Of a stretch of DNA of 61,328 nt, positions 9,648-18,076 are shown one piece after another; position 1 is the first letter of the stretch; every line of letters begins with the position of its first letter. Source of the DNA: Bacteroidota bacterium (lineage in GTDB: Bacteria; Bacteroidota; Bacteroidia; Chitinophagales; Chitinophagaceae); the NCBI GenBank assembly GCA_018268085.1, contig JAFDXE010000027.1:1-61328 (forward strand). Reading direction: 5' to 3'. A program made the position numbers and the translations under genes. The notes beneath the pieces were generated by a model that saw nothing but the letters and a program-made list of their open reading frames with translations, was not told where the DNA came from and did not search any database.

Positions 9648-10274
9648 ATGATTGCGCAGCTTACGGGATACATTGCATCGGTATTGTTGGCCGTTTCTTT
9701 AATGGTAACTAATGATTTAAAATTCAGGTGGCTGAATACGCTGGGATGCCTGGCATTTATTGTTTATGGAATTTTAATCAGCGCATTTCCGGTAATACTC
9801 ACCAATACATTATTACTGGCGATTAATACATATTACCTGGTAAAGATCTACCGCACCAGTGAGAGCTTCGACCTGTTGGAATATGATCCAACAGCCGGGT
9901 TGATTGTAAAGTTTCTTTCTTTTTATTCGGCAGACATTCATAATTTTTTCCCCGAGTTTAAAACGATTGAATCTTACAATAACATACGGTTTGTAGTAAC
10001 CCGCGACATCGTGATCGCCAATGTTTTTGCGGCTACCCTTGACAGTGATGGAACTGCAATTGTAAACCTGAATTATACTGTAGAAAAATACCGGGATTAC
10101 AAGGTAGGCCGTTTCATATTTGACAGGGAAAAAAAATACCTTATTTCAAAAGGTGTAAAGAGGTTGGTGTACATGCAGGAGGTTAATAAAAATCATAGTC
10201 GTTTCCTGGAAATTATGGGTTTTAAAAAAGAAATGATATCAGGAAAAGAATGTATGGTGAAGGTGATGGAATGA
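9648..10274 (+). CDS. YgjV-like membrane protein with GNAT-like C-terminal half
   Basis: A 208-residue protein in two parts. Residues 1-75 hold three hydrophobic segments (ASVLLAVSLMVTNDLKFRWLN, GCLAFIVYGILISAF and a third), matching the bacterial inner-membrane YgjV family pattern. Residues 80-208 are soluble; FVVTRDIVIANVFAATLDSDGTAIVNLNYTVEKYRDYKVGRF and the ending FLEIMGFKKE look like the beta strands and final segment of an acetyltransferase fold, though acetyl-CoA-binding residues are not clear. The gene follows the protease terminator and starts about 40 bp after it, so it is probably a separate unit. Function unknown. Confidence 0.8.
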   Translation: MIAQLTGYIASVLLAVSLMVTNDLKFRWLNTLGCLAFIVYGILISAFPVILTNTLLLAINTYYLVKIYRTSESFDLLEYDPTAGLIVKFLSFYSADIHNFFPEFKTIESYNNIRFVVTRDIVIANVFAATLDSDGTAIVNLNYTVEKYRDYKVGRFIFDREKKYLISKGVKRLVYMQEVNKNHSRFLEIMGFKKEMISGKECMVKVME

Positions 10275-10310
10275 AGATAAATATCCATTGATTATATTGG
10301 AAAACGAGAA

Positions 10311-10382
10311 TACATCTGGATGTACTCTGGTTGACATCTTGATGAGTTCTGGTTGAGTTCTGGATGACATCTAGATGTCATC
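10311..10382. repeat. degenerate TCTGGnTGA repeats with a 20-bp palindrome
   Basis: The gap after the YgjV-like gene holds imperfect repeats of CTGGTTGACATCTTGATG, CTGGTTGAGTT and CTGGATGACATCTAGATG. The last includes a perfect 20-bp palindrome, GATGACATCTAGATGTCATC (10363-10382). A smaller dyad, TACATC-TG-GATGTA, lies at 10311-10324. There is no U-tract, so it is not a standard terminator. Confidence 0.85.
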
Positions 10383-10410
10383 TCCATAGCTAATGATTTT
10401 CAATATCTTG

Positions 10411-10444
10411 TGCAAAAAATATGCCCCCAATTACGGGGGCATAT
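10411..10444 (-). terminator. intrinsic terminator of the first YceI gene
   Basis: ATATGCCCCC / GGGGGCATAT form a 10-bp stem around AATTAC. On the minus strand it runs into TTTTTTGC. It lies 22 bp past the YceI stop codon. Confidence 0.9.
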
Positions 10445-10465
10445 CCTTTATTTCCAGTTCGGAAA

Positions 10466-11014
10466 TTACATTTTAAAATCAGCTACTACCATAATTTTTG
10501 GCTCTTTTGCCACTTTTCCTGCTGCGATTGCACCACCGTTAACCTTATAATCTTCCAGTTTTACCGTAAAAGCTGCAGTTGCAGTAACTACCTTATTTTT
10601 CACCGTAAATTCGGCGGTTGTTTTAACCGGCTTTGTTTCTCCATGCATCGTTAGATTTCCTTCCACATTAGCAGAATAAACACCGTCTTTTGAAAAGTTA
10701 ATGGATTCCATTCCTTTTACTTCCCCTTCGAATGTTGCTGTTGCATATTTTTCTGAATTCATCCATTGTTCTCCGTTGAAATGCTCCTGCATCATCGGAT
10801 TGGAGAAAGAAAAATTTTTGATACTTGTTTCAAAAGCAACTTTACCGCTTTTAAGATCGAGCGATGCAATTGAAGATTTGTTTTCTGCTTTGGGCAACGC
10901 ATCTTTATCCGTTGTCGCATCAAAACTGATGGTTGCAGACGTTGTTGTTTTTTTCTGAGCAAACATAACAGTGGTAGTCAAAGCCAGGGAAAATAAGAGA
11001 ATTGTTTTCTTCAT
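10466..11014 (-). CDS. YceI family periplasmic protein
   Basis: A 182-residue YceI-family protein. The signal peptide ends at MFA, with Gln20 first in the mature chain. Family features are visible: FETSIKNFSFSNPMMQEHFNGEQWMNSEKYATATFEG is the typical segment in which small hydrophobic molecules are excluded or bound, and GNLTMHGETKPVKTTAEF is the hallmark strand pair. YceI proteins form a lipocalin-like barrel that in some members binds isoprenoid lipids. The gene is followed by its own terminator and preceded 49 bp upstream by the OB-fold gene on the same strand, so the two may be co-transcribed. Confidence 0.92.
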   Translation of the reverse strand: MKKTILLFSLALTTTVMFAQKKTTTSATISFDATTDKDALPKAENKSSIASLDLKSGKVAFETSIKNFSFSNPMMQEHFNGEQWMNSEKYATATFEGEVKGMESINFSKDGVYSANVEGNLTMHGETKPVKTTAEFTVKNKVVTATAAFTVKLEDYKVNGGAIAAGKVAKEPKIMVVADFKM

Positions 11015-11063
11015 TGTAATAGTTTTTAATTGAGCTTTTAGTGAAAGATTGTTTTTTTTGTTG

Positions 11064-11528
11064 TTATTTATTTAATACACATCGTTTAAAAGTAATAGAT
11101 TCTGTTTCCAGTATTTTACTGTACACACCATTGCTGCATGAACCTTTTATGGAAACTTTTTGTCCCGGTTGCAATTTTTTTGCCTCCGCCTGGTTTTCCT
11201 GCTGAAAGCCAAAAATGATATAGGAACCCGTAGCCTCATCTGTCATTTTAATATTCACCGTTGTATCAGCAGGCTCTACTTCGGATACAACACCATTTAC
11301 TACAATAATTTTTTCTGAATACTTGCTGTTTGCCAGGCTGTCGTTACTGGTGAATTCTTTCATAAAATCAATTGCATTCACAGTATAAACCGCTTCCCGT
11401 TCTACCGTATTGGTAAATCTTTCATTGAAAATATACCATATCACAACTGCGCCAATTAACACAATTACAAAACCTGCAACCAATAATCGCCAAAGCCATT
11501 TATAAGCTCCACTTGCATTCATCGCCAT
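11064..11528 (-). CDS. membrane-anchored OB-fold protein (tRNA_anti-like)
   Basis: A 154-residue protein with one N-terminal transmembrane helix (about residues 13-33) and a periplasmic or cytoplasmic OB-fold. The segment VNAIDFMKEFTSNDSLANSKYSEKIIVVNGVVSEV followed by INIKMTDEA-like strands and KLQPGQKVSIKG matches the tRNA_anti-like OB family common in Bacteroidota. The family name comes from fold similarity and does not show RNA binding. A TACATTTG promoter box sits 23 bp before the ATG, so this gene probably starts the transcript that includes the downstream YceI gene. Met1 and Met3 are both possible starts. Confidence 0.82.
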   Translation of the reverse strand: MAMNASGAYKWLWRLLVAGFVIVLIGAVVIWYIFNERFTNTVEREAVYTVNAIDFMKEFTSNDSLANSKYSEKIIVVNGVVSEVEPADTTVNIKMTDEATGSYIIFGFQQENQAEAKKLQPGQKVSIKGSCSNGVYSKILETESITFKRCVLNK

Positions 11529-11551
11529 AATTCAAAAATTTACATCACCCG

Positions 11552-11559
11552 CAAATGTA
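11552..11559 (-). promoter_or_regulatory. -7 box TACATTTG
   Basis: An exact match to the Bacteroidota -7 consensus TAnnTTTG on the minus strand, 23 bp before the ATG of the OB-fold gene. No clear -33 TTTG is visible at the usual distance. Confidence 0.5.
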
Positions 11560-11657
11560 CAATGTTTAAACATTAATTATACTATACCTGGCGAAATTTC
11601 GAATATTATTTTGTTAATTAATATCAAACACATTATTTACACTGCAGCTCAAAAGAT

Positions 11658-11665
11658 TAACTTTG
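11658..11665 (+). promoter_or_regulatory. -7 box TAACTTTG
   Basis: An exact TAnnTTTG match, 18 bp before the ATG at 11684. It supports that start over the upstream in-frame start at 11663, which would overlap the box. Confidence 0.55.
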
Positions 11666-11683
11666 GCCACAAACATAGAATCA

Positions 11684-12106
11684 ATGCGTACGTTCCTTTT
11701 CATTTCTGCCTTAACCTTCTCATTACTCCTGTCTGGTAATATCAATGTTGCTTCTGCTCAATCGAACAATACATGCCAATATGCAGTAGTACTCAAATTC
11801 AACAGTATCGGAATGGGTGTACCCAATGATTCTTTATTGCGAAACTATATTGATGCATTTAAGCAGAAAAATAAGATTAAGAAAATAACAGCGTGCCGCA
11901 TCGGTCCCATGGGAAAAGAAGGTGAATACTGGCTTGCCTTCTCTTTAAAAGAGCTTAGCAAAAAACAAAAATCTATATTCAAAACTGAATTAAGAGCTGT
12001 TACCGAACAAATGACAGACCGTGGCAATGTTAGTTATGAAGAAAATGAACAGGTAAATAAAAATGATATTTCCGGCAGGGTTTCGGCCGTTGAAGTAATA
12101 TTCTAA
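11684..12106 (+). CDS. small exported protein of unknown function
   Basis: A 140-residue protein with a signal peptide ending ASA and Gln27 as first mature residue. The mature part contains one conserved-looking domain: CQYAVVLKFNSIGMGVPND, KKITACRIGPMGKEGEYWLAF and SVEVIF-like ending AVEVIF. Alternating strands and a helix (SLLRNYIDAFKQKN) suggest a compact alpha/beta fold. I recognise no family. It converges with the nuclease gene, with 8 bp between the stop codons and no obvious terminator. Confidence 0.7.
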   Translation: MRTFLFISALTFSLLLSGNINVASAQSNNTCQYAVVLKFNSIGMGVPNDSLLRNYIDAFKQKNKIKKITACRIGPMGKEGEYWLAFSLKELSKKQKSIFKTELRAVTEQMTDRGNVSYEENEQVNKNDISGRVSAVEVIF

Positions 12107-12114
12107 CTGGTAAA

Positions 12115-13362
12115 TCAATCCTCTTCATTTAATATCTCTATCGCTTTTTCATCGGTAATACTTACCGAAGGAACGCCATTGAAATTGGTAACCTTACCGG
12201 TAACACAGATTGTTTTTCCTTCAAGGAATTTTTCGGGCTGATAACTGAAATTGCTGGTATAATCTTTAAAAATTGTGATACTAAAAACCTGGTTGGGAAA
12301 TTTCTTGTCGAGGTTAAGAAAAATATTCCCTTTTGAAGACAGCTTGGTGCTTACAACCGTTCCACAAACCCGAATGTTTTCATTCTTCCCCATATACAGT
12401 TTTGCCTGGATGCTATTATAAGTATTACGGGGAAGGCTATCCGCTCTTAATGGAAGTACATCTCCCAACTCACGCTCTCCTACCCATTTAACAGGATCAG
12501 CATTTTTTTCCAATATATTTTCTATTTCATCCGGCAAAGCGGCAAAGAAATCTATACCGGAAATTTGCTCAACACTATCTACGGAACAGGCATAACTCAT
12601 TACCGGGTATTCACATTCTTTATTGGGCATAAGGAAACCGATCGCCTTTTTATTGTCCAGGTCGAGCGCCACTTTAAAATATTGTTCGGGCACACTTACT
12701 TTATGTACACCTCTTTCAATTTTTTTTAATCCGGGTTTTAACACCGGACCGGTAACCACATAGAGTTGTACTTTGTTCCTGATCACATATTGCCTGAGTA
12801 CATCTTCCAGTTCGGCCCAGCGGCCACGGTTTAATTCGGCAACCTGCGGCGACATATTGGAATACAGGTAGCTTTCTGACAATGCCCGCTTTGAATACCT
12901 GAAATCAGCAGAAGGTGCCAGGTGTCCTCTATCGTATCCAAAAGCATCGTATTTGAATGTACTATCGGGTTGGTATATACGCAGAAAATAATCTGCTTCC
13001 GTTGCAGAACCGGTTTTTATTTTTTCATCCGGACGAAAATCATTTGTTCGTCCTTCATTGCCTCTTACTACATCCGGCAAAATAATATGTGCTACCCACC
13101 TGGCCTGTTCATAAGGTTCTGCATACACAAGATCATAAGCCAGGTGATGAATCACTTCTTCTCCCGGATTTAATTTTGGCAAACCGGTTTTATCAAGGTC
13201 TTCCTGCAGCTTACCCAGTTTCAGATCTTCAATGAACAACATCAAACTGTCTTTCTTATTATTCAAAAGCTGCAGTTCCCGCTCGGCATTGCTAATTTTA
13301 TGCGACCAGTCCTGTGCAAATGAAATAAAAGGAAAGAATAGAAAAACTATAATCCACTTCAT
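12115..13362 (-). CDS. exported DNA/RNA non-specific endonuclease with C-terminal OB-fold
   Basis: A 415-residue secreted nuclease of the NUC1/NucA family. The signal peptide (1-16) leaves Gln17 first. The catalytic signature DRGHLAPSADF is at 144-154 with general-base His147; the metal-binding Asn is in SPQVAELNRGRW (about Asn178). The domain runs from about residue 60 to 300 and should cut DNA or RNA non-specifically using Mg2+. A second domain (about 320-410, IRVCGTVVSTKLSSKGNIFLNLDKKFPNQVF and ITGKVTNFNGVPSVSI-like strands) looks like an OB-fold of the kind that binds nucleic acid. This fusion is longer than the nuclease domain alone (about 250 residues). Confidence 0.92.
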   Translation of the reverse strand: MKWIIVFLFFPFISFAQDWSHKISNAERELQLLNNKKDSLMLFIEDLKLGKLQEDLDKTGLPKLNPGEEVIHHLAYDLVYAEPYEQARWVAHIILPDVVRGNEGRTNDFRPDEKIKTGSATEADYFLRIYQPDSTFKYDAFGYDRGHLAPSADFRYSKRALSESYLYSNMSPQVAELNRGRWAELEDVLRQYVIRNKVQLYVVTGPVLKPGLKKIERGVHKVSVPEQYFKVALDLDNKKAIGFLMPNKECEYPVMSYACSVDSVEQISGIDFFAALPDEIENILEKNADPVKWVGERELGDVLPLRADSLPRNTYNSIQAKLYMGKNENIRVCGTVVSTKLSSKGNIFLNLDKKFPNQVFSITIFKDYTSNFSYQPEKFLEGKTICVTGKVTNFNGVPSVSITDEKAIEILNEED

Positions 13363-13431
13363 ACTAACTGTTATTGAACTGAATAAAATTGAATCGTATT
13401 TATTACCGGTAAGTTACAATGATTTCACCTG

Positions 13432-13468
13432 CAAAAAATAAAAAAGCTGCGTTTACATGCGCAGCTTT
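13432..13468 (-). terminator. intrinsic terminator of the dienelactone hydrolase gene
   Basis: AAAGCTGCG / CGCAGCTTT form a 9-bp stem (13443-13468), followed on the minus strand by a run of T (TTTTTTATTTTTT). It lies 20 bp past the stop codon. Confidence 0.9.
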
Positions 13469-13488
13469 CTGAATCACATTATAGATGA

Positions 13489-14340
13489 TTACTTAAATAT
13501 TTTACCAAAGAAATTTTTCATATCATTCCATGATGTTGAATCTGCCGCAGCATTGTATGCAATCGGCATTTTGAATTTTTCACCCATTGCAGTTGCGTTA
13601 GGATTGGTAAATGCATGCGTTGCACCTGCATAATGTTTGATTTCATAATTCGCCCCGATAGAATCCATTTGCTTTTTAAATAATGCCACTTCCTCAGGTT
13701 TTACAAACTGGTCATCATCGCCGTGACAAACAAGAATTGGTGCTTTCAACAAATTTTTATCTGCCGGTACTACCGTAAGGTTTCCATGAAAACTCACCAC
13801 ACCTTTTAAATCATCACCCAGTTTTGCCATATTAATAACCTGCGCACCACCAAAACAATAACCGATGGCCGCTACCTGGTTTGTATCTGCCTGCGGAAAT
13901 GTTTTCACTTTTGCCAGTGCGGCATCAAATCTTTTTTTAGCCATTTGCGGATTCATATAAAAAGGTGTAGCCAGTTTTGAAGCCTGGTCAGGATTATCAG
14001 CCGTTGTTCCATTACCATACATATCAACTACCATAGCCAGGTATCCTAATTCCGCCAACTGTTTTGCCCTTGATTTTGTGTAATCATTTAAACCCCACCA
14101 TTCAGGTACAACTAAAACAACCGGTTTTTTTGTATTTGTAATAGAATCGTATGCTACGTAACCGATCATATTTACAGAGTCGGCATTATATCGTACCTCG
14201 CTGGTTTGTATTGCATGTTGTGCCATAATTTTTGCATCTTCAGGATTAACAGATTCTTTTTTTTCATTGTTGTTGTTACAGGCTGCTAATGATATGCAGC
14301 ACCCAATTCCAACTATACCCAATACATTTTTAAACTTCAT
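13489..14340 (-). CDS. dienelactone hydrolase family lipoprotein
   Basis: A 283-residue alpha/beta-hydrolase of the dienelactone hydrolase family carried on a lipoprotein signal (lipobox SLAAC, Cys21). The catalytic triad is readable: nucleophile Cys162 in AIGYCFGGAQ, an Asp in HGDDDQFV (near residue 208-210) and His242 in GATHAFTNP. PEWWGLND (79-86) is the typical family segment holding Glu. The enzymes cleave lactones and related esters; the substrate here is unknown. Placement in the cell envelope rather than the cytoplasm is common in Bacteroidota members. The gene ends with its own terminator. Confidence 0.92.
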   Translation of the reverse strand: MKFKNVLGIVGIGCCISLAACNNNNEKKESVNPEDAKIMAQHAIQTSEVRYNADSVNMIGYVAYDSITNTKKPVVLVVPEWWGLNDYTKSRAKQLAELGYLAMVVDMYGNGTTADNPDQASKLATPFYMNPQMAKKRFDAALAKVKTFPQADTNQVAAIGYCFGGAQVINMAKLGDDLKGVVSFHGNLTVVPADKNLLKAPILVCHGDDDQFVKPEEVALFKKQMDSIGANYEIKHYAGATHAFTNPNATAMGEKFKMPIAYNAAADSTSWNDMKNFFGKIFK

Positions 14341-14418
14341 GATTTTAAATTTTTATAAAATTAAATTAGAATTAATTCAGTTGCTGATTTGATGCGGGGA
14401 ATTTTATTTGACCCCATG

Positions 14419-14874
14419 CTACATTTCAAACACATCTTTATTTTCCTGCCAAAACCGGTCGATGGCAATGATCCGTTTTTTTAAAAAGCTGATGATGGCC
14501 GGCCAGTCAGACTCCCTGTGAACATTCACGTTTTGTAAATACGTACACGCCCTCGCAACAGTTGCTCCACTTTCATTCACAAACCCCGGTTCCCATATCC
14601 ATGATTCTTCCAGTATTTCTTTGAATGGCTGTTTTAATGCTTTCAGTTTATTAAAATAAAGTGCCCGCACTGCTTCATCTTTATGCGTTATTTCAATGGC
14701 TATGTAAGCATTTTTTACCGTTGCATCCATTTTACAATAAACAGATTTGATCCCTGTTCTGTAATTGATCCAGTTTATTTTATTTCCCTCTGCCGATAAT
14801 ACAGGATGCATATATCTTCCAAAACTGATCCAGAATTTCTGCTTTACAGCAGATGATTGCTCTTGTGAATACAT
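14419..14874 (-). CDS. DUF4268 domain protein
   Basis: A 151-residue cytoplasmic protein made up of one DUF4268 domain. Recognisable parts are KQKFWISFGRYMHPVLSAEG near the N-terminus, INYRTGIKSVYCKMDAT and a C-terminal DWPAIISFLKKRIIAIDRFW. DUF4268 is also found as a tail on restriction-related and nuclease-like proteins, but stand-alone copies have no known role. The ATG is directly after the stop codon of the outer-membrane barrel gene, so the two are almost certainly co-transcribed. Confidence 0.85.
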   Translation of the reverse strand: MYSQEQSSAVKQKFWISFGRYMHPVLSAEGNKINWINYRTGIKSVYCKMDATVKNAYIAIEITHKDEAVRALYFNKLKALKQPFKEILEESWIWEPGFVNESGATVARACTYLQNVNVHRESDWPAIISFLKKRIIAIDRFWQENKDVFEM

Positions 14875-14875
14875 C

Positions 14876-16717
14876 TTAATTGCTGTAATTGATATTTACA
14901 AAATCTGGTTTGCGCACCAGCGAACTATTATATTTGAACCTGAGGTTGGAGGTAAAAATTATCTTCCATCGCTGCATTTCCGGGGAACTGACCCTTGGAA
15001 AATAAAATGCCCTTAACTCCAACGTACCGAAAACAAGATTTTCATTACGGGTACGTATTCCACCGCCCAATGCAGTAAATCCCTGTTGCACGTTTCCCGG
15101 GTTCATCGTTGGTTTTACCAGGAAGAATTGTGCCGACACAAAAGGCGCCAGTCTGAAGCCTGCAATTTTTCTCATATTGTAAAAAACCGATTCCAGTTTC
15201 AATGCCATGCGGAAGCTATATTCAAGTGTGTTTAAAGAATCCGACCGGAAATAAGGTAACCCGTAATCGCTTTGCAATTTTACCGGTTCATTCAAATCCC
15301 TGTTAAACAATCTCGAATATGAAAAGCTGATAAAATTCCTGTTCAGCCATTTCCTGTTGAACGACCTCAGCCTGGTGAAGTGATCTACACTCAACAGCAG
15401 GTTAATATCTTCCCAGGCATTGGCTGTTCTGTACGCTCCCAGCCTGGCGGTATATGCACTAAAAAATCCCTTCGGTGAATAAGTACTGCCATCTAACGCT
15501 GCCGCATAGTAGCCCCGCAGCCGACTTTGAATATTCGTCCAGCCTGCTAAAACAGTGGCATTAATTCCTATAGGTACGTCTTCATTCCTTCCAAATCCGT
15601 AAACAAAATTTGTAATGTAGAAGTTCTGTTTGTACAAACTATATGAGAACAAAACCCCATTCTTGTCTGCAAAATTATAATTGAAACTATCTTTAAAAAT
15701 ACCCGGCACTTTACTGAATGAAGTATAGAAAACACGTGCTGCAACAAAATGACGCAAACGTTTTTCTGAATCTGTTTTTCTTTTAGTACGCCAACCAATA
15801 TTATAACCCGACCAAAGATCGAAATTGTTATAACTGTATGCTGAGGTATTCCTGTACTGGGTTGTATCGAGATAGGCATTTACAGATTCATTGTGCGACA
15901 CAAAAAAGGAGCCTGTCCATTCTGTGTACCTGCTTACCAATGGTTTTTCCAATTGCAGGTAAGCTGCATTCTCTTCATAACGATCACTCAATACGGCATT
16001 TTTAAAAGATTTAAACCCGATCGTACCCGATAAGAAACTGCCTTTAATATTTCTCTCCAGCAACTCAACCCCAAACCCTGCATTTGGATTCCTGGCTTTA
16101 TCATATAAGCCGCTGAAGGTAAGTCTTGCACCTGTTCCCACCAGGTTTTCCTCTCTAACTTCCGCCTTTGCCCTGTCGGCACCACTGAAACTGAAATTAC
16201 CACCGATGGAAAAAACATCTTTGGTAAGTACGATGATATCTACCGAATCGCTGGACATTACCGACTGGTACACTACGATTACTGCATCCCTGATATATGG
16301 TTGTTCCCTGAGGAAACGTTCATTATCTGCCACAAGTAATGGAAGAAATACCTCTCCTTCCCTGAAAAAAAGATTTTTGCGTATGGTGATGTCCCTGGTT
16401 GTTCTGTGAAACCTGTTGGCTACCCTGATGGCAAAATTCCGCCTGATCTCTGTGGTATCATTCAGGTTCTGGTTAAACCCTACCGGAACCGTTTCGATAA
16501 ATCGTATAACTTTTCCATTGTACTTTTTGAAAACGTCAACCGACTTTACAGGTGGAGCCGCAAACTCCGGATTCCTGGCGATGCTCCTTCCCAGTTTTCC
16601 CAGCAACCCCTTCTTTTTGGCAAGAAAGAAAGTATCTGTTGAATTTTCTCCCTCCTGCGCAATTGAATGGATACAACACAACATCAACAGTAAAACCAGG
16701 AAAAGATTTTTATTCAT
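14876..16717 (-). CDS. outer-membrane beta-barrel with POTRA-like domain (BamA-like)
   Basis: A 613-residue outer-membrane protein. The signal peptide ends SIA with Gln21 first. After a linker, residues about 85-165 look like one POTRA domain: FAIRVANRFHRTTRDITIRKNLFFREGEVF, then RFLREQPYIRDAVIVVY and VDIIVLTKDVFSIG, the pattern seen before Omp85-type barrels. The remaining 440 residues alternate polar and aromatic residues as a barrel of about 16 strands would. Members of the Omp85/BamA superfamily insert or secrete proteins or lipids at the outer membrane; with a single POTRA this is more like a surface-antigen family member than BamA itself. The C-terminus (NINYSN) lacks the usual final aromatic. 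Confidence 0.82.
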   Translation of the reverse strand: MNKNLFLVLLLMLCCIHSIAQEGENSTDTFFLAKKKGLLGKLGRSIARNPEFAAPPVKSVDVFKKYNGKVIRFIETVPVGFNQNLNDTTEIRRNFAIRVANRFHRTTRDITIRKNLFFREGEVFLPLLVADNERFLREQPYIRDAVIVVYQSVMSSDSVDIIVLTKDVFSIGGNFSFSGADRAKAEVREENLVGTGARLTFSGLYDKARNPNAGFGVELLERNIKGSFLSGTIGFKSFKNAVLSDRYEENAAYLQLEKPLVSRYTEWTGSFFVSHNESVNAYLDTTQYRNTSAYSYNNFDLWSGYNIGWRTKRKTDSEKRLRHFVAARVFYTSFSKVPGIFKDSFNYNFADKNGVLFSYSLYKQNFYITNFVYGFGRNEDVPIGINATVLAGWTNIQSRLRGYYAAALDGSTYSPKGFFSAYTARLGAYRTANAWEDINLLLSVDHFTRLRSFNRKWLNRNFISFSYSRLFNRDLNEPVKLQSDYGLPYFRSDSLNTLEYSFRMALKLESVFYNMRKIAGFRLAPFVSAQFFLVKPTMNPGNVQQGFTALGGGIRTRNENLVFGTLELRAFYFPRVSSPEMQRWKIIFTSNLRFKYNSSLVRKPDFVNINYSN

Positions 16718-16817
16718 CAGCCAATGATTACTCCGGATGTAAAAAATTCAAGTTAATGATTCGAACGGGTATTGCAATGATTGTTCCGAACTGTATAACG
16801 GTGCACTGGCAGCAAAC

Positions 16818-17600
16818 TCAGGATTCATCCAAACCCATGGCTGAGCGTTTCATTTTATAGGTAAGTTCTTTGCCCAGGTATTTTTCGATACGGTGTTCTA
16901 TAAAATAAATCAACGGTGTAAGTAAGATGGCCACGGTAAATTTATATGCATAATTTACCATGCATATAGCCAGTACTTTTTGAGAGCTCCATCCCTTCCC
17001 GATCTTAAATGCGATGAATAGTACAATGAAACTATCAACCAGTTGCGAAACGAGTGTTGAACCGGTGGCCCGCAACCATACTTTCTTTTCTCCTGTTACT
17101 TTTTTTATTTTATGAAATATGGTAACATCTACAATCTGGCTTACCAGGAAAGCGGTTACACTTCCGGCAATGATCCACATCCCCTGCCCGAAAATTGAAT
17201 TGAATGCCTTCGACATATCCGGAACACCATCCTGCACGCCTGTTCCATACCAGAAATCTGCCGGCGGTACCGACATTGCCATATAGAACATGAGGAATGC
17301 GTATAGTATCAATGCAACAGCCGTGTAAGAAATTCTGCGTACTGCTTTCGGGCCATAGTATTCATTCACAATATCCGTCATCACAAATTCAAGCGGCCAG
17401 AGCAAAACCCCACAGGTAAGGCTAACCGCCAATCCGCTTTCACCGAATAAAGTAAAGTTCAATGGCTGAAACCCGAACAATTTTTCCAGTGAAAATATTT
17501 TATTGCCTATACATTCAGCGATCAGTGCATTGGCCACAAAAAAAGCTGTAAAAATTACAAAGAGTTTTGTCGGCTTATCTTTCAGAATGTATTTCAGCAT
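16818..17600 (-). CDS. queuosine precursor transporter (VUT/YhhQ family)
   Basis: A 260-residue inner-membrane protein with about six transmembrane helices. Family features include FVANALIAECIGNKIF near the N-terminus, VMTDIVNEYYGPKAVRR, and VSQIVDVTIFHKIKKVTG with LVSQLVDSFIVLFIAFKIG near the C-terminus. YhhQ-type proteins import precursors of the modified tRNA base queuosine (preQ0/preQ1). It starts 9 bp after the small membrane-protein gene and probably belongs to the same transcript. Confidence 0.93.
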   Translation of the reverse strand: MLKYILKDKPTKLFVIFTAFFVANALIAECIGNKIFSLEKLFGFQPLNFTLFGESGLAVSLTCGVLLWPLEFVMTDIVNEYYGPKAVRRISYTAVALILYAFLMFYMAMSVPPADFWYGTGVQDGVPDMSKAFNSIFGQGMWIIAGSVTAFLVSQIVDVTIFHKIKKVTGEKKVWLRATGSTLVSQLVDSFIVLFIAFKIGKGWSSQKVLAICMVNYAYKFTVAILLTPLIYFIEHRIEKYLGKELTYKMKRSAMGLDES

Positions 17601-17609
17601 TGCGTACGT

Positions 17610-17912
17610 TTAATTGGTAAAGAAAAAAAAGTACACCTGCAATGGAAAAATAAGCAGGTTACTCCAAACAATCCATCCAGGCACAGATTGTATTTTTTTA
17701 AACAGGAGGCCATATACTGCAAACAACACAAAAATCAGGTTCAAAAAAATGGCTCCATAACCAAGTATAACAAGCGTGGCTTCCAAAGGTTGAAATTTTA
17801 TTGCCGCATCTCCATTCCCTGCAGATCGTTTGCCTAGTTCTACCCATCTTAACACTACCGCAATGAGAAAACAGCAATTACAAATAAAAGTTACCCTGGA
17901 AAAAAAGCGCAT
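17610..17912 (-). CDS. small membrane protein, three predicted helices
   Basis: A 100-residue protein with three hydrophobic segments and few charges (FICNCCFLIAVVLRWVEL; ATLVILGYGAIFLNLIFVLFAVYGLLF; IVWSNLLIFPLQVYFFFFTN). The start at 17912 (MRFFSRVTF) is preferred to an upstream start at 17987 because it puts a basic segment directly before the first helix. Function unknown. It sits 9 bp before the queuosine precursor transporter gene. Confidence 0.7.
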   Translation of the reverse strand: MRFFSRVTFICNCCFLIAVVLRWVELGKRSAGNGDAAIKFQPLEATLVILGYGAIFLNLIFVLFAVYGLLFKKIQSVPGWIVWSNLLIFPLQVYFFFFTN

Positions 17913-18076
17913 TGATTCAAAAGTTGTGAAGCATAAAAATAGGGATAAATCGGTAAGATGCAGAAGGCTGTTGCATACGATGACCATTCAATTTAACGAA
18001 ACAACCAGCATTTAGCCGGCTTTCGCAACTGATACCCGGAATGGTTACTTTATAATCCGAATCCTGCTATAAATGA

